Source: Leptobrachium leishanense
Taxonomy: Eukaryota; Chordata; Amphibia; Anura; Megophryidae
Assembly (NCBI GenBank): GCA_009667805.1
Contig: CM019066.1
Coordinates: forward strand, 5,828,001-5,892,000
Reading direction: 5' to 3'
Length of the DNA stretch: 64,000 nucleotides
Numbering within the stretch: position 1 is the stretch's first letter; every line of letters starts with the position of its first letter. Position numbers and translations under genes: made by a program. The notes beneath the pieces were generated by a model that was not told the origin of the DNA, did not search any database, and worked only from the letters and a program-made list of their open reading frames with translations. Of the stretch, positions 1 through 8,115 are shown piece by piece.

Positions 1-90
1 CTTACAGGGGGGTGTACACTATACAAAGACTGGATCGTAATACAGAGGTTACGCTATACAGAGGGAATACAATACTCTACATGATACACA

Positions 91-500
91 GTGCAAGGGA
101 ATGTAAGGAAAATACATACAAATAAACATTGGGACGGCCGTTTCTTTCCAGAGGCAATAAGTAGGGAAGATGTTTCTGTTAGCTACCATTCATTCAATCA
201 GGTGGTGATTTTGGTAAGGGTAGCTGGCGAGTTACCTATGCTTGATCTAGATGCAGCCTTCAGGCCGTACCGCTGTGTCCAGGGGGTTTTCTTTTAATGG
301 GGTGTAAATTCGATGGTTAACTTTACATCGATATCTGTTTACCCATTGGGGTGGGCAATCGCCCATGCTCCCTTTTTAAAGGCTTCCTACTTTTTTGCAT
401 CGCTTAGTGGAGAAGAGAGCGGGGAGGAGAGGTATAGTACATTACTTGGACGATTTCATGGTAACGGGTTCCAAAGGGACTGGAGAATGAGGTAGGATGG
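91..500 (+). pseudogene. Ngaro/DIRS-type reverse transcriptase, fragment with frameshifts
   Basis: Two overlapping frames together spell a DIRS-type RT. The first (91-297) ends in LDLDAAFR, which corresponds to the catalytic-region motif D-x-x-[SA]-A-F-R. The second (313-495) continues with PLGWAIAHAPF, matching the family's LPMGCxISCALFE block, and YSTLLGRFHGNG, a mutated form of the YLDDFL active-site block. The catalytic aspartates of that last block are lost. Recognition rests on the order and spacing of these blocks. The product would have been cytoplasmic retrotransposon RT; this copy cannot work. Confidence 0.65.
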
Positions 501-823
501 GGGGGGGGTTTACAATATAAGTTTAGTTGATCGGGGAGAATTGTAGGTGGTTTGGGGGGAATGGCCAGAAATTAAGATCAAATGGTCTAGTGTAATTTCA
601 AATGGTGAGCAGGCAAATGGCCCAGGAGTGGATTCAATGGATGGGTGCAAAGCTTGGTGTTTCTGGAATTTTTTATTTTCCAATCATCGGGGCAATACCA
701 CTGTGGGGGATAGAATTAAAAAATAAATAAATAAATAAATAAAAAATAAAAATAAATAAATTTAAAAAAAAAAAAAAAAACATCCCTCCCCCCTTTTTTA
801 TTTTTGGGTCTGATATTCAAGGT

Positions 824-1030
824 GTGGTGCAAGTGCTGAATAACATGTCTGCATCATCACCGCAGGTTGTAGCCTATGTCAGGTATTTGGTGTTGATATG
901 TTTGAAAAGCAATATTAATTTCACGGCAAATCACATACCGGGGTTAAGGAAGGTGGTGGCGGATACATTGTCCAGTTTCAGGTGGGATGTGTTCCGACAT
1001 TTGGCACCGGGAGGGGGGAGGAGGAAAGAA
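824..1030 (+). pseudogene. RNase H C-terminal end of Ngaro/DIRS-type polyprotein
   Basis: The frame from 824 reads through a stretch typical of the end of DIRS/Ngaro RNase H: a segment like SSSPxVxxxVRxLVLxCL, then AxHxPGxxNxxADxLSRFxWDxFRxLAP. Here it appears as ANHIPGLRKVVADTLSSFRW followed by DVFRHLAPG. The last part is diagnostic for this group. Only about 65 residues remain. Poly-A/AAAT-rich runs on both sides separate it from the RT and recombinase remnants. Confidence 0.75.
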
Positions 1031-1040
1031 AAAATAAAAA

Positions 1041-1072
<32 letters not shown>

Positions 1073-1125
1073 AAAAAATTCCAGGGTGCGCACTGCCCTC
1101 CATTTCTTTGCCAGATGGGGAGCAG

Positions 1126-1798
1126 TTAGAGGGCATCAATGATTTGGTGAGGAGATTGTTGTTGCAGAAGACATGGGCACCGTAGAGCAAGCAGTGAAAG
1201 GGTTGGATCGAGTTTTAAAGGGACAGAGGAGGTAGGGCAGAATGTTGTTTTCAAATAGCTACTGAAGTTCGGCTGTAAGTCAATAAAGGACAGCTTGGAA
1301 CTATTTAGTGGTATTTCATACTTTGCCCGGTTAAAGGAAGAGGAGGACTGGGCTAAACAATTCGTGGTGAGGAAGATCTTGACAGCAGAGTACAAGTAGG
1401 AGATAAAATGGAGCTGATAACAATCTTTGTAGGGCAGCATTTGTTTTAGTTTTACAGCTGCCCTAAGGATTGAGGAAACAATTGCTCTAGGTGCCCATGG
1501 TGGGGAAGTATGCCCAGTGGTATGTATGAGGGGATACTTGGAGGCGACTCCTTCAAACGGTCGCATGTTCTGGGGGCACAAGGGTGGTACTAACTTGTCC
1601 GGGTATCAATTCAAAATGGTTCCGCAGCAGGCCACGAAGGGGCTTGGTTGAAAGGGGAGTTACATTTGCCCCCATTCTTTCAGGATAGGAGCTGCTGGTG
1701 CTGAGGCAGAATTGGGTTACCCAAAGGACCGAATTAAAAAGATGGGGAGATGGAAATGGGAAGTGTATAGGAGATATGTGCGGTCATTAAAGAAATGA
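1126..1798 (+). pseudogene. Tyrosine recombinase (YR) remnant of the Ngaro-like element
   Basis: An early part (about 1130-1240) reads like the N-terminal helical domain of the recombinase, with internal stops. The catalytic half is clearer. The frame at 1673-1798 reads HSFRIGAAGAEAELGY and then GRWKWEVYRRYVR before a TGA. This matches the HxxR box, the GRW (H/W box) and the nucleophilic tyrosine region of DIRS/Ngaro recombinases. In an intact element this enzyme would integrate circular cDNA without making a target duplication. Stops at several places upstream make this a pseudogene. Confidence 0.75.
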
Positions 1799-1945
1799 AG
1801 GGAAAACTTATGGGGAACAATTGTTTTGTTTTAATAATAATAATTTGTTTCCGTGTTTCTTTTGGTTTCTTTTCAGTTCGGGTACACTGTGTGTGTGTGC
1901 ATTACAGTTAATAGTTTACATTTTGGTTATTTGCAGGACGTGCAA

Positions 1946-2170
1946 TGAGAGTGCAGATCCTGGGACACTCCTATGTGCACTGGATGGAGAGTCATGCTGC
2001 TGGCACCAAGAGAGGAGCGACCCCGGGGTGCAGCGTAATTGAAGTAGGGATTAGATGGATAGGGAAGCAGGGTAGGGGGTGGGGCAGTTATTGGGAATAG
2101 CAAAGACATCCAGGAGAAAGAGGGGTAAGCCAGATATTATGGTACTACATTTAGGGGACAGCTAGAGAAG
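1946..2170 (+). pseudogene. SGNH-hydrolase-like ORF of the Ngaro-like element
   Basis: ATG at 1946 begins a frame with ILGHSYVHW in the first residues, matching the GHSxV/I block at the start of the hydrolase domain found in Ngaro-type elements. After a stop near 2098, a shifted frame reads KPDIMVLHLGDS (about 2127-2160), corresponding to the PDxLVxHLGGNDL block. In Ngaro elements this ORF is an accessory gene of unproven role. The two blocks are in the expected order and spacing, but at least one stop and one frameshift separate them. Confidence 0.65.
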
Positions 2171-2190
2171 AGATAGGTATTGTGAGTGGT

Positions 2191-2870
2191 GAAATAGCAG
2201 CATGGCACGTGGGGATGCAATGGTAGGGGGAGGGTCTGCAGGGTACGGGGTGAGTGTGGTTTCGTACGGCCAAGCTCAGGTGCCTTCCTGGTTTGCAGAT
2301 CCTCTCGGCCTGCTATTTGCGATATAAAGAGACCCCTGAGTAGACGCGTGGTCACACTACTTAGCCACGTGGGGCCGCTATTTCTGGGCAATATGTGTGG
2401 TGCATTGCATTTGCCGATGTTATCTGGCAATGGTTTTGGAGCACCCCGAAATAGGAGCAAGAAGTGAGGAGTTCATTGAAGGAGTGATAAGGCTGGGAAC
2501 ACACTCGTCATTGAAGGCGCGATAAGGAGCCTTTTGTGGGGTAAGAGGAAAGGTCACGTTTTTTTATTGGTGGCAGTAAAAAGAGGGTCCTCGTTTTTGG
2601 TGGCGGTGAAATAGGCGGCCTGGCACGTGGAGGGCGATAGTGGTGGGAGGATCTGCGGGGTACGGGGTGAGTTGTGGTTTCATACGGCCAGGCTCAAGTG
2701 ACTTCCTGGTTTGCAGATCCTCTCGGCCTGCTATCTGCCATAAAAATACACTGAGCAGACGTGTGGTCATCCTGCTTAGCCACGTGGGGCGCTATTTCTG
2801 GGCAATGCTTGTGGTGCATTGCAGTTGCCAGTGTTATCTGGCTGCCAGTGTTATCTGGTGTAGCGTATTT
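2191..2870 (+). repeat. Split direct repeats (B1 - A2 - B2 type) of the Ngaro-like element
   Basis: A block at about 2191-2430 (starting gaaatagcagcatggcacgt) recurs at about 2608-2860 (gaaataggcggcctggcacg) with scattered mismatches and small indels. Both contain gatcctctcggcctgcta and end near gttatctggc. About 175 bp lie between them. Ngaro elements carry 3' split direct repeats of the form B1-A2-B2, and this arrangement fits that scheme. The matching A1 copy would be upstream of the window. Confidence 0.6.
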
Positions 2871-3064
2871 GGCATACGAGGATCGATAATAATAATTCTG
2901 CCTTAGAGGCAAAGAATTTGGCCTTAAGTAATAAAAGACGTGACCTTTTCAAAATGCCAATACTTTGTTGTGTTTTCATTTACGGGAAAAGGGAGGGGGG
3001 GTTAGTTGGTATTAAGAAGGTAATTTACATGGGAGAAGTTGTAAGAAGAGAATAGGGGTATAAT

Positions 3065-3376
3065 TCTTATTCTCTAGTCTCGCATTCTCATCTCGCTGTC
3101 CCTTATTTCTTCTGTAACCGCTCCCAGTTAGTTCTCCTTAACCTCCCTTCCCACTGCTCCCAGCCATCCCTTCAAGTTACTTCAGTCTCCTTCTCTTGCA
3201 TCTCCTCCTTCTCTAAGCTATTTCCTATGGTGCCCAGTCTCCTCCAGTGTCTAGATCTGATCTGTTGTTTAGTTCTTGTGTTTATTCTACATAAACCCTT
3301 TTGTTACTCTGAACCTGCCTTTTTCACTGCATCTTGGGCTCACAACCCCACCTGCGATACCAGTCTACACCTGACA
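3065..3376 (+). repeat. 5'-truncated left LTR
   Basis: This stretch aligns base for base with the last part of the right LTR (about 6455-6766), with few differences and an extra short insertion (cttgcatctcct region). It ends in ctgaca. The first part of the LTR is missing, so no target-site duplication can be read on this side. Confidence 0.85.
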
Positions 3377-3378
3377 GA

Positions 3379-4716
3379 ATGTGGAAGTCTAAAACCTGTG
3401 AGCCCGCAGTGAGCTATACTGTGGTGGAAAACTTGAAAGATACCATTCTGAAGATTCAGCATTACCTGGACTCCCTGCTTGTCTATATGCAGCAAAATCT
3501 AAGGGACATCTCATTTAAGGTGCGCATTCCTGCTACAGAGGGAGCCAGGGGACCGCTGACCCCAGAAGAAAAGGCAAGGAGGAGGGCGCTAGACCTCTGC
3601 TTCTATTGTGGGGGTCAATTGCATCAAATATCGGCCTGCCCACTGCGCCCACCTAAGCCAGGCACAAAAGGTTTTCCTAAATCTGTTCCTGCAAAGCCTG
3701 TCTATGCCAAGCCGGTTCAGACCAAGCCTACACTTGTCAAGCCAGCAAAGAAGTTGTTGGAGAAACCAGTACCTACCCAGCCAAAAATGGCTATGCTTGC
3801 CCTGCAAAAAATAACTTCATCGACTGTCAAGTATAAAAACCCTCTACCAAGAAAAAAACCTGTGTCCCAGCCTACTCCCAGAAGAAATCTGGTAATCAAA
3901 CCTCCTCCACAAAAGCGTGCTCCTGCTCCCAGAAGACCTGAGCCAAGAGCTACCAAACTCCCTGCATCCAGAGACCAGGTTTCTCAGGAAGTTTCTTCTG
4001 AGGGGTCTGACCAGGAGACCCCTAGGGAGTACGCCGAACCGGAGTCTGATCCTGAAGTGCCAATGGAACAAGATTCCATAGAAGCTGAGTCAGCCATGCC
4101 TATGGAGACCGAGCCTAGCCAACATATCATGGCTGGCGTTGCCAGAAATCCAGAACCCACCCCTCTACCTCCTTGTTGCGTATATGCCTCAAACAGGACT
4201 GTCGTTCGCAGGGAGGACCTAGAGGTCCTCGAACTTCGGGAAGCCGCTCCACCCACCTATCTGTGCCGCTCGGTTGCCAACTCCAGACCCCCATCTACTA
4301 CACAAGTCTCGAGTGCACCGTCCCAAAGAACAGGCTTCATTGGCACCATCTTATCCATGTTACCCACAGTTGTTCGGTTGCCTGTGAAACCGAAACCTCA
4401 AAAGCTGGAGGCTCACCCATGCCTCATTGAATTGAAGGTTGAGCAAAAGTCAGAGTCCGCTGCCCTGCACGTCGCAGGATCTCCAGAGTCCGCTGCCCTG
4501 CACGTCGCAGGATCTCCAGAGTCCGCTGCCCTGCACGTCGCAGGATCTCCAGAGTCCGCTGCCCTGCACGTCGCAGGATCTCCAGAGTCCGCTGCCCTGG
4601 ACGTCGCAGGATCTCCAGAGTACGCTGCCCTGCACATCGCAGAACGGTCAGAGGTCGCTGCCCTGCATCCCGCAGGATCTCCAGAGCGGTCACTGCCGCC
4701 GTCGCCGCCGCCGTGA
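3379..4716 (+). CDS. Gag-like protein with one CCHC zinc knuckle and an 11-residue repeat array
   Basis: ATG at 3379 lies 2 bp after the LTR end and is the likely start; the same frame is open from 3334 inside the LTR. The protein has a short helical N-terminus of about 60 residues, then a CX2CX4HX4C knuckle (codons 3598-3639, CFYCGGQLHQISAC). The basic-Pro-rich segment follows, with repeated KP/AKPV, then an acidic Glu/Ser-rich segment with PLPPCCVYASNRTVVR, then seven 11-residue units of the type ESAALHVAGSP (4453-4683). The knuckle marks it as a gypsy nucleocapsid. A normal gypsy Gag has a capsid domain of about 200 or more residues before the knuckle, and here it is missing. The frame stays open for 445 codons. 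Confidence 0.7.
   Translation: MWKSKTCEPAVSYTVVENLKDTILKIQHYLDSLLVYMQQNLRDISFKVRIPATEGARGPLTPEEKARRRALDLCFYCGGQLHQISACPLRPPKPGTKGFPKSVPAKPVYAKPVQTKPTLVKPAKKLLEKPVPTQPKMAMLALQKITSSTVKYKNPLPRKKPVSQPTPRRNLVIKPPPQKRAPAPRRPEPRATKLPASRDQVSQEVSSEGSDQETPREYAEPESDPEVPMEQDSIEAESAMPMETEPSQHIMAGVARNPEPTPLPPCCVYASNRTVVRREDLEVLELREAAPPTYLCRSVANSRPPSTTQVSSAPSQRTGFIGTILSMLPTVVRLPVKPKPQKLEAHPCLIELKVEQKSESAALHVAGSPESAALHVAGSPESAALHVAGSPESAALHVAGSPESAALDVAGSPEYAALHIAERSEVAALHPAGSPERSLPPSPPP
4453..4686 (+). repeat. 33-bp coding minisatellite (unit ESAALHVAGSP)
   Basis: Seven head-to-tail 33-bp units lie here: four almost identical, one with a Leu-Asp variant, and two more divergent units at the 3' side. The unit length is a multiple of three, so every frame is preserved. 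The nearly identical 5' units suggest recent expansion or homogenisation. Confidence 0.9.
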
Positions 4717-6053
4717 AGCCAAGCCGCTCACTGCCCAGCAGGAGTGCTGTACCCAGGTCGCTCAAGAGCTGTGCTGTACCCAGGTTGCTCGGGCCGTGCT
4801 GTACCCAGGTCGCTCGAGCCGTGCTGTACCCAGGTCGCTCAAGAGCCGTGCTGTACCCAGGTCGCTCAAGAGCCGTGCTGTACCCAGGTCGCTCAAGAGC
4901 CGTGCTGTACCCAGGTCGCTCAAGAGCCGTGCTGTACCCAGGTCGCTCAAGAGCCGTGCTGTACCCAGGTTGCCGCCATGCAGTGCCGCCGTTGAGCCGT
5001 GCAGTACCAAGGTCACCGCCGTTGAGCCGTGCAGTACCAAGGTCGCTCAAGAGCCGTGCTGTACCCAGGTTGCCGCCATGCTGTGCCGCCGTTGAGCCGT
5101 GCAGTACCAAGGTCACCGCCGTTGAGCCGTGCAGTACCAAGGTCGCAGCTAAGGGCGCTGCCCCTCCGAACCTCGCCAAGGGCGCTGCCCCTCCGAACCT
5201 CGCCAAGGGCGCTGCCCCTCCGAACCTCGCCAAGGGCGCTGCCCCTCCGAACCTCGCCAAGGGCGCTGCCCCTCCGAACCTCGCCAAGGGCGCTGCCCCT
5301 CCGAACCTCGCCAAAGGCGCTGCCCCTCCGAACCTCGCCAAGGGCGCTGCCCCTCCGAACCTCGCCAAGGGCGCTGCCCCTCCGAACCTCTCCAAGGGCG
5401 CTGCCCCTCCGAGCCTCTCCAAGGGCGCTGCCCCTCCGAGCCTCTCCAAGGGCGCTGCCCCTCCGAGCCTCTCCAAGGGCGCTGCCCATCCGTGCCTCTC
5501 CAAGGGCGCTGCCCCACTGTGCCCAGCTGTTGCTGTGGAGACCGCCATCTCCACTACCCATTGTTGGCGGTTTCCAGATATAGCTGCACCAAGGAGAGTT
5601 TGGGGATTTGCTAAAGTTGACTCTCCCATCCCTCACAGCCGCAAGTTCGGGCTGGTTTCTGGACAACCATGCCAAGGAACTGCACATATTGGCACCACTG
5701 TCTCTACCCCAGAAGGCACCATCACTATGGAACCCTTGCCTCCTGGGTTCATATATGCCTCAAATGGGACAGTGATCAGGTGCATGGACCTCCGAGTGTT
5801 CCCAAACATTCAAAGCGCCCGAAGATCGCTCCTCGAGGACAGTGTCTTGCCAAGCTCTATTTTCGACAATTCTGCTATTAACCCCTCACCAGAAGATCAG
5901 GGTTCCTATACGGTGCAGGGACTCCTTATTGACACTCCTACTGCCCGTAGGTTAGCTTTCGTCGTCCGGGGGTCGGCTCTTAAGGGGGGGGAGATAGTGT
6001 CAGGGTCACCACGCTCTGGCCCGTCACTCACCCTAACCCTGCAGTATGCATAA
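4713..6053 (+). CDS. Second repeat-rich frame in the -1 phase relative to Gag
   Basis: This frame overlaps the Gag stop (gTGAag at 4713-4716) and lies in the -1 phase, the usual gag-pol arrangement. It contains no pol domain. It covers an array of 9-residue units YPGRSRAVL, an array KGAAPPNLA (5149-5516), and then a non-repetitive tail of about 175 residues. The tail contains PLPPGFIYASNGTVIRCMDL, which resembles a segment of the upstream Gag ORF. It ends inside the right LTR. The only start-like codon at the beginning is GTG, so translation would need frameshifting or would not occur. A coding role is inferred only from the open frame. Confidence 0.4.
   Translation: MKPSRSLPSRSAVPRSLKSCAVPRLLGPCCTQVARAVLYPGRSRAVLYPGRSRAVLYPGRSRAVLYPGRSRAVLYPGRSRAVLYPGCRHAVPPLSRAVPRSPPLSRAVPRSLKSRAVPRLPPCCAAVEPCSTKVTAVEPCSTKVAAKGAAPPNLAKGAAPPNLAKGAAPPNLAKGAAPPNLAKGAAPPNLAKGAAPPNLAKGAAPPNLAKGAAPPNLAKGAAPPNLSKGAAPPSLSKGAAPPSLSKGAAPPSLSKGAAHPCLSKGAAPLCPAVAVETAISTTHCWRFPDIAAPRRVWGFAKVDSPIPHSRKFGLVSGQPCQGTAHIGTTVSTPEGTITMEPLPPGFIYASNGTVIRCMDLRVFPNIQSARRSLLEDSVLPSSIFDNSAINPSPEDQGSYTVQGLLIDTPTARRLAFVVRGSALKGGEIVSGSPRSGPSLTLTLQYA
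4744..5148 (+). repeat. 27-bp minisatellite, unit gtgctgtacccaggtcgctc-aagagcc
   Basis: About nine 27-bp units run from 4744 to about 4970. A larger composite duplication follows: the block with ttgccgccatg-cagtgccgccgttgagcc occurs at about 4969-5065 and again at about 5068-5148. Units in the centre are identical and those at the edges carry substitutions. Confidence 0.85.
5149..5516 (+). repeat. 27-bp minisatellite, unit aagggcgctgcccctccgaa-cctcgcc
   Basis: About thirteen to fourteen 27-bp units lie here. The first nine encode KGAAPPNLA; the later ones drift to KGAAPPSLS and KGAAHPCLS. The gradient of variants shows stepwise growth of the array. Confidence 0.9.
5981..5997 (+). promoter_or_regulatory. 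Polypurine tract for plus-strand priming
   Basis: The run taaggggggggagatag lies immediately before the TGTCAGGG start of the right LTR. This is the position and composition expected for a retrotransposon plus-strand primer, and it fixes the 3' LTR boundary. Confidence 0.75.
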
Positions 6054-6766
6054 TACACCTTCCTGAACTTTGTCTGCACCGACGTTCTGGCCCTGGAGCC
6101 TCACCTGAGCTCACCTTCCCCTGATTACTCCAGCATTTAAGGAAGCTACGCCCTCTACAGCACACTTCCACATTGAAGTCTCTGAGACCTGCTATTGAAA
6201 GCTCCCTGAATCTCTTGAACCACCAAAGACTCTAAGGATCCTCTGTTGCAATATCTGGACATTTCTCTTCCTTTATACCGGTACCCCCTCATTCTGCCCC
6301 CATCGAAGATCCCCGTGAACCAGACCTATTGCTGAACCTCTAGACTATCCTTATTGCCTGTTCCCTGCCTGATACCACATTCTTGGATATATCTGTTTCA
6401 CGTATTATTGTTTTATTCATTGCTTGCCCCATGTGCTGTTAAGTTCCCTTTTGTGTCCATTTTTCACTCTTATTCTCTAGTCTCGCATTCTGATCTCGCT
6501 GTCCCTTATTTCTTCTGTAACCGCTCCCAGTTAGTTCTCCTTAACCTCCCTTCCCACTACTCCCAGCCATCCCTTCAATTTACTTCAGCCTCCTTCTCTA
6601 AGCTATTTCCTATTGTGCCCAGTCTCCTCCAGTGTCTAGATCTGATCTGTTGTTTAGTTCTTGTGTTTTATTCTAAATAAACCCTTTTGTTACTCTGAAC
6701 CTGCCTTTTTCACTGCATCTTGGGCTCACAACCCCACCTGCGATACCAATCAGTCTACACCTGACA
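5998..6766 (+). repeat. Right LTR, 769 bp, TG...CA
   Basis: It begins TGTCAGGGTCACC directly after the purine tract and ends CACCTGACA. A TATA-like atttaag lies near 6135, and a poly(A)-signal-like taaataaa lies near 6675. The last 310 bp match the truncated left LTR. Confidence 0.85.
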
Positions 6767-6910
6767 CATGATCATGCGCACCACACTGGAGCCGGACGTC
6801 CCGCCCCTAGGGGATCGGGCGATTCGCCAGGTGGCACGCTACAAGCGGGGTAAGCGATTTGCAGATGCTTTTAATACCCTGTATGTATTTCCGCTACCCA
6901 CCCTGTGCCC

Positions 6911-6950
6911 ATGACCTTGATAAAGGCCCCTGTGAGGGCCGAAACGTCAA
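6911..6950 (+). ncRNA. Degenerate hammerhead-like core
   Basis: The order ttgataa, then a GGCCC/GGGCC helix with a 6-base loop, then GAAACGTC copies the hammerhead layout CUGANGA - stem II - GAAA - stem III. Two core bases deviate, so activity is unlikely. Confidence 0.35.
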
Positions 6951-6982
6951 TTAGGTGCGTTTGGGCATCTTTTTAATGTCTG

Positions 6983-7450
6983 TTTAACCCTTTCGCTGCT
7001 GAGGCTTTTCCCGCCCCTGTGCTGAGGTCATTTTTACCGGTTTTGCTCATCATGTTTAAACGTGTTTTGAAGGCTTATTTTAGTATATGACCCAGACATA
7101 TCATATATCGTTCTTTCCGTCAGACTCGGTAGATTCATAATATGTCATTATTATATGTATACGTTATGTCATGTCTGTATATTATAACAAAAAATGCAAT
7201 AAAATATGTATTTTCAATAATTTACAATGTGTAAAGTGTTTTTTTTCACATTTTAACATGCGAGCAATTGCGGTTATATTTTGTATGGGGTGCGCTTGTT
7301 AAAAAAATTTGAGATGGGGTCTCGTTACATTTTTTTTTGGGGAAAATTACACTATTTTTAACAAACGCACCGCATACAAAAATCGTTAGTGCAGCATCAT
7401 TGTTCACATTATAATTGAAATGGGAACAATATTGCTGCATTAACAAACCA
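6983..7450 (+). repeat. Dispersed repeat A, copy 1 (ccctttcgctgctgag family)
   Basis: The sequence starting ttaaccctttcgctgctgag is about 80% alike, by eye, with 50808-51275 over its whole length. Both share catgtttaaacgtgttttga, tatgacccagaca and gcagcatcattgttcacatt. The TTAA at the left edge suggests a piggyBac-like end. The right end is not resolved because A/T-rich runs follow. Confidence 0.7.
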
Positions 7451-7588
7451 AAAAAAAGAAAAAAAAAGTGTTTATTTTTTTTTATAATTTTTTTTAATTT
7501 TTTTTTTAATTTTTTTTTACAAACTTTTTCACAGTAGTGTTTGGTATCGTTGGAACGGCCATGCTCTGGCCGATCCAACCATACCAAA

Positions 7589-7672
7589 CTTTAACCCCTA
7601 GCTGCCACGGATCGGGAGATAGGGAGTTCCAATGAACTCCCTATCTCCACCGTTGGTGGCAGTTAGGGGTTA
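7589..7672. mobile_element. Short TTAA-flanked foldback (piggyBac-like MITE remnant)
   Basis: TTAACCCCTAGCTGCCAC at the left pairs with GTGGCAGTTAGGGGTTAA at the right. Inside, agatagggagttc and gaactccctatct form a perfect 13-bp stem around a 4-base loop. TTAA at both ends is the piggyBac-type target duplication. Nothing is coded. Confidence 0.6.
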
Positions 7673-7872
7673 AGTCCAGGACTGGCGTCATCGTGCTACG
7701 CAGTCCTCAGCGCGTCCTCCACATTGAAGTGGTTAAATAAAAACATTGTTTTTACTTTGATTTACTGAAGTCCTGGAGTGCGTCCTTTCCTTTTTCAATT
7801 TGTATACTATCTACAGGACTCTGCACCCAGGCATTTTTTGCTCCTATATGGCCTCAGCAGGTTGCCGTTGTC

Positions 7873-7913
<41 letters not shown>
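7873..7913. repeat. (TA)n(CA)n microsatellite
   Basis: About 24 bases of alternating TA are followed by about 17 of CA, directly before the inverted-repeat unit that starts at 7919. Confidence 0.95.
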
Positions 7914-7918
7914 AATGG

Positions 7919-8026
7919 TAACCCGCCACACGGAGATTATGATGAGATGAAAGTCCCTGTGTGGACTGAAATGTCGAATCAATAAAAAGGATTTTTTATT
8001 TATTACTCAGTCTCCGTGTGGCGGGT
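7919..8026 (+). repeat. 108-bp inverted-repeat unit with hammerhead-like core
   Basis: Arms taacccgccacacggaga and tctccgtgtggcgggt bound the unit. Inside, gatga, an AGTCC/GGACT helix, GAAATGTC and gaatc follow the hammerhead order (7933-7980). gatt upstream can pair with aatc downstream as stem I. The first two core bases (CU) are replaced. Confidence 0.45.
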
Positions 8027-8115
8027 CACTGTTTAAATGAATATTAGACACCGCTTCCCAGCACCGGAGCAGGAATTTCTAAAATGGAGTGCGGAGATCG
8101 TGATATATATATATA

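Larger units (their letters stand above)
1..3064 (+). mobile_element. Decayed Ngaro-type (DIRS order) tyrosine-recombinase retrotransposon, 5' end outside window
   Basis: Reading left to right, broken frames match a DIRS/Ngaro reverse transcriptase, the RNase H end, a tyrosine recombinase, and a small SGNH-hydrolase-like ORF. This is the Ngaro gene order; DIRS1-group elements usually carry a methyltransferase instead. The 3' side has two copies of a block of about 240 bp, as expected for split direct repeats. A-rich insertions at 715-780 and 1029-1078 interrupt the body. The 5' gag region is missing. The right boundary is inferred only from the point where the next element's LTR homology begins. 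Many stops and frameshifts show the copy is dead. Confidence 0.75.
3065..6766 (+). mobile_element. Non-autonomous Ty3/gypsy-type LTR retrotransposon with Gag zinc knuckle and coding minisatellites, no pol
   Basis: A truncated left LTR (3065-3376) and a full right LTR (5998-6766) in direct orientation flank an interior of about 2.6 kb. The interior encodes a Gag-like N-terminus, one CCHC knuckle, a long Lys/Pro- and Glu-rich linker and three tandem arrays with units of 33, 27 and 27 bp. It ends in a purine tract directly before the right LTR. No protease, RT, RNase H or integrase can be found. The element would depend on another gypsy element for movement. The left LTR lacks about its first 450 bp where it meets the Ngaro remnant. 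Confidence 0.8.

Noticed and set aside
3379..3400. Primer-binding site after the left LTR
   Set aside because: The Gag ATG follows 2 bp after the LTR end, and I could not match the following bases to a tRNA 3' end with confidence.
4453..5516. CRISPR-like array
   Set aside because: Units are directly adjacent without unique spacers, are coding, and the context is a vertebrate LTR element.
4424..5629. 401-codon frame on the minus strand
   Set aside because: It is the shadow of the 27- and 33-bp arrays; the unit has no stops in that phase. No protein family resemblance and no start context of interest.
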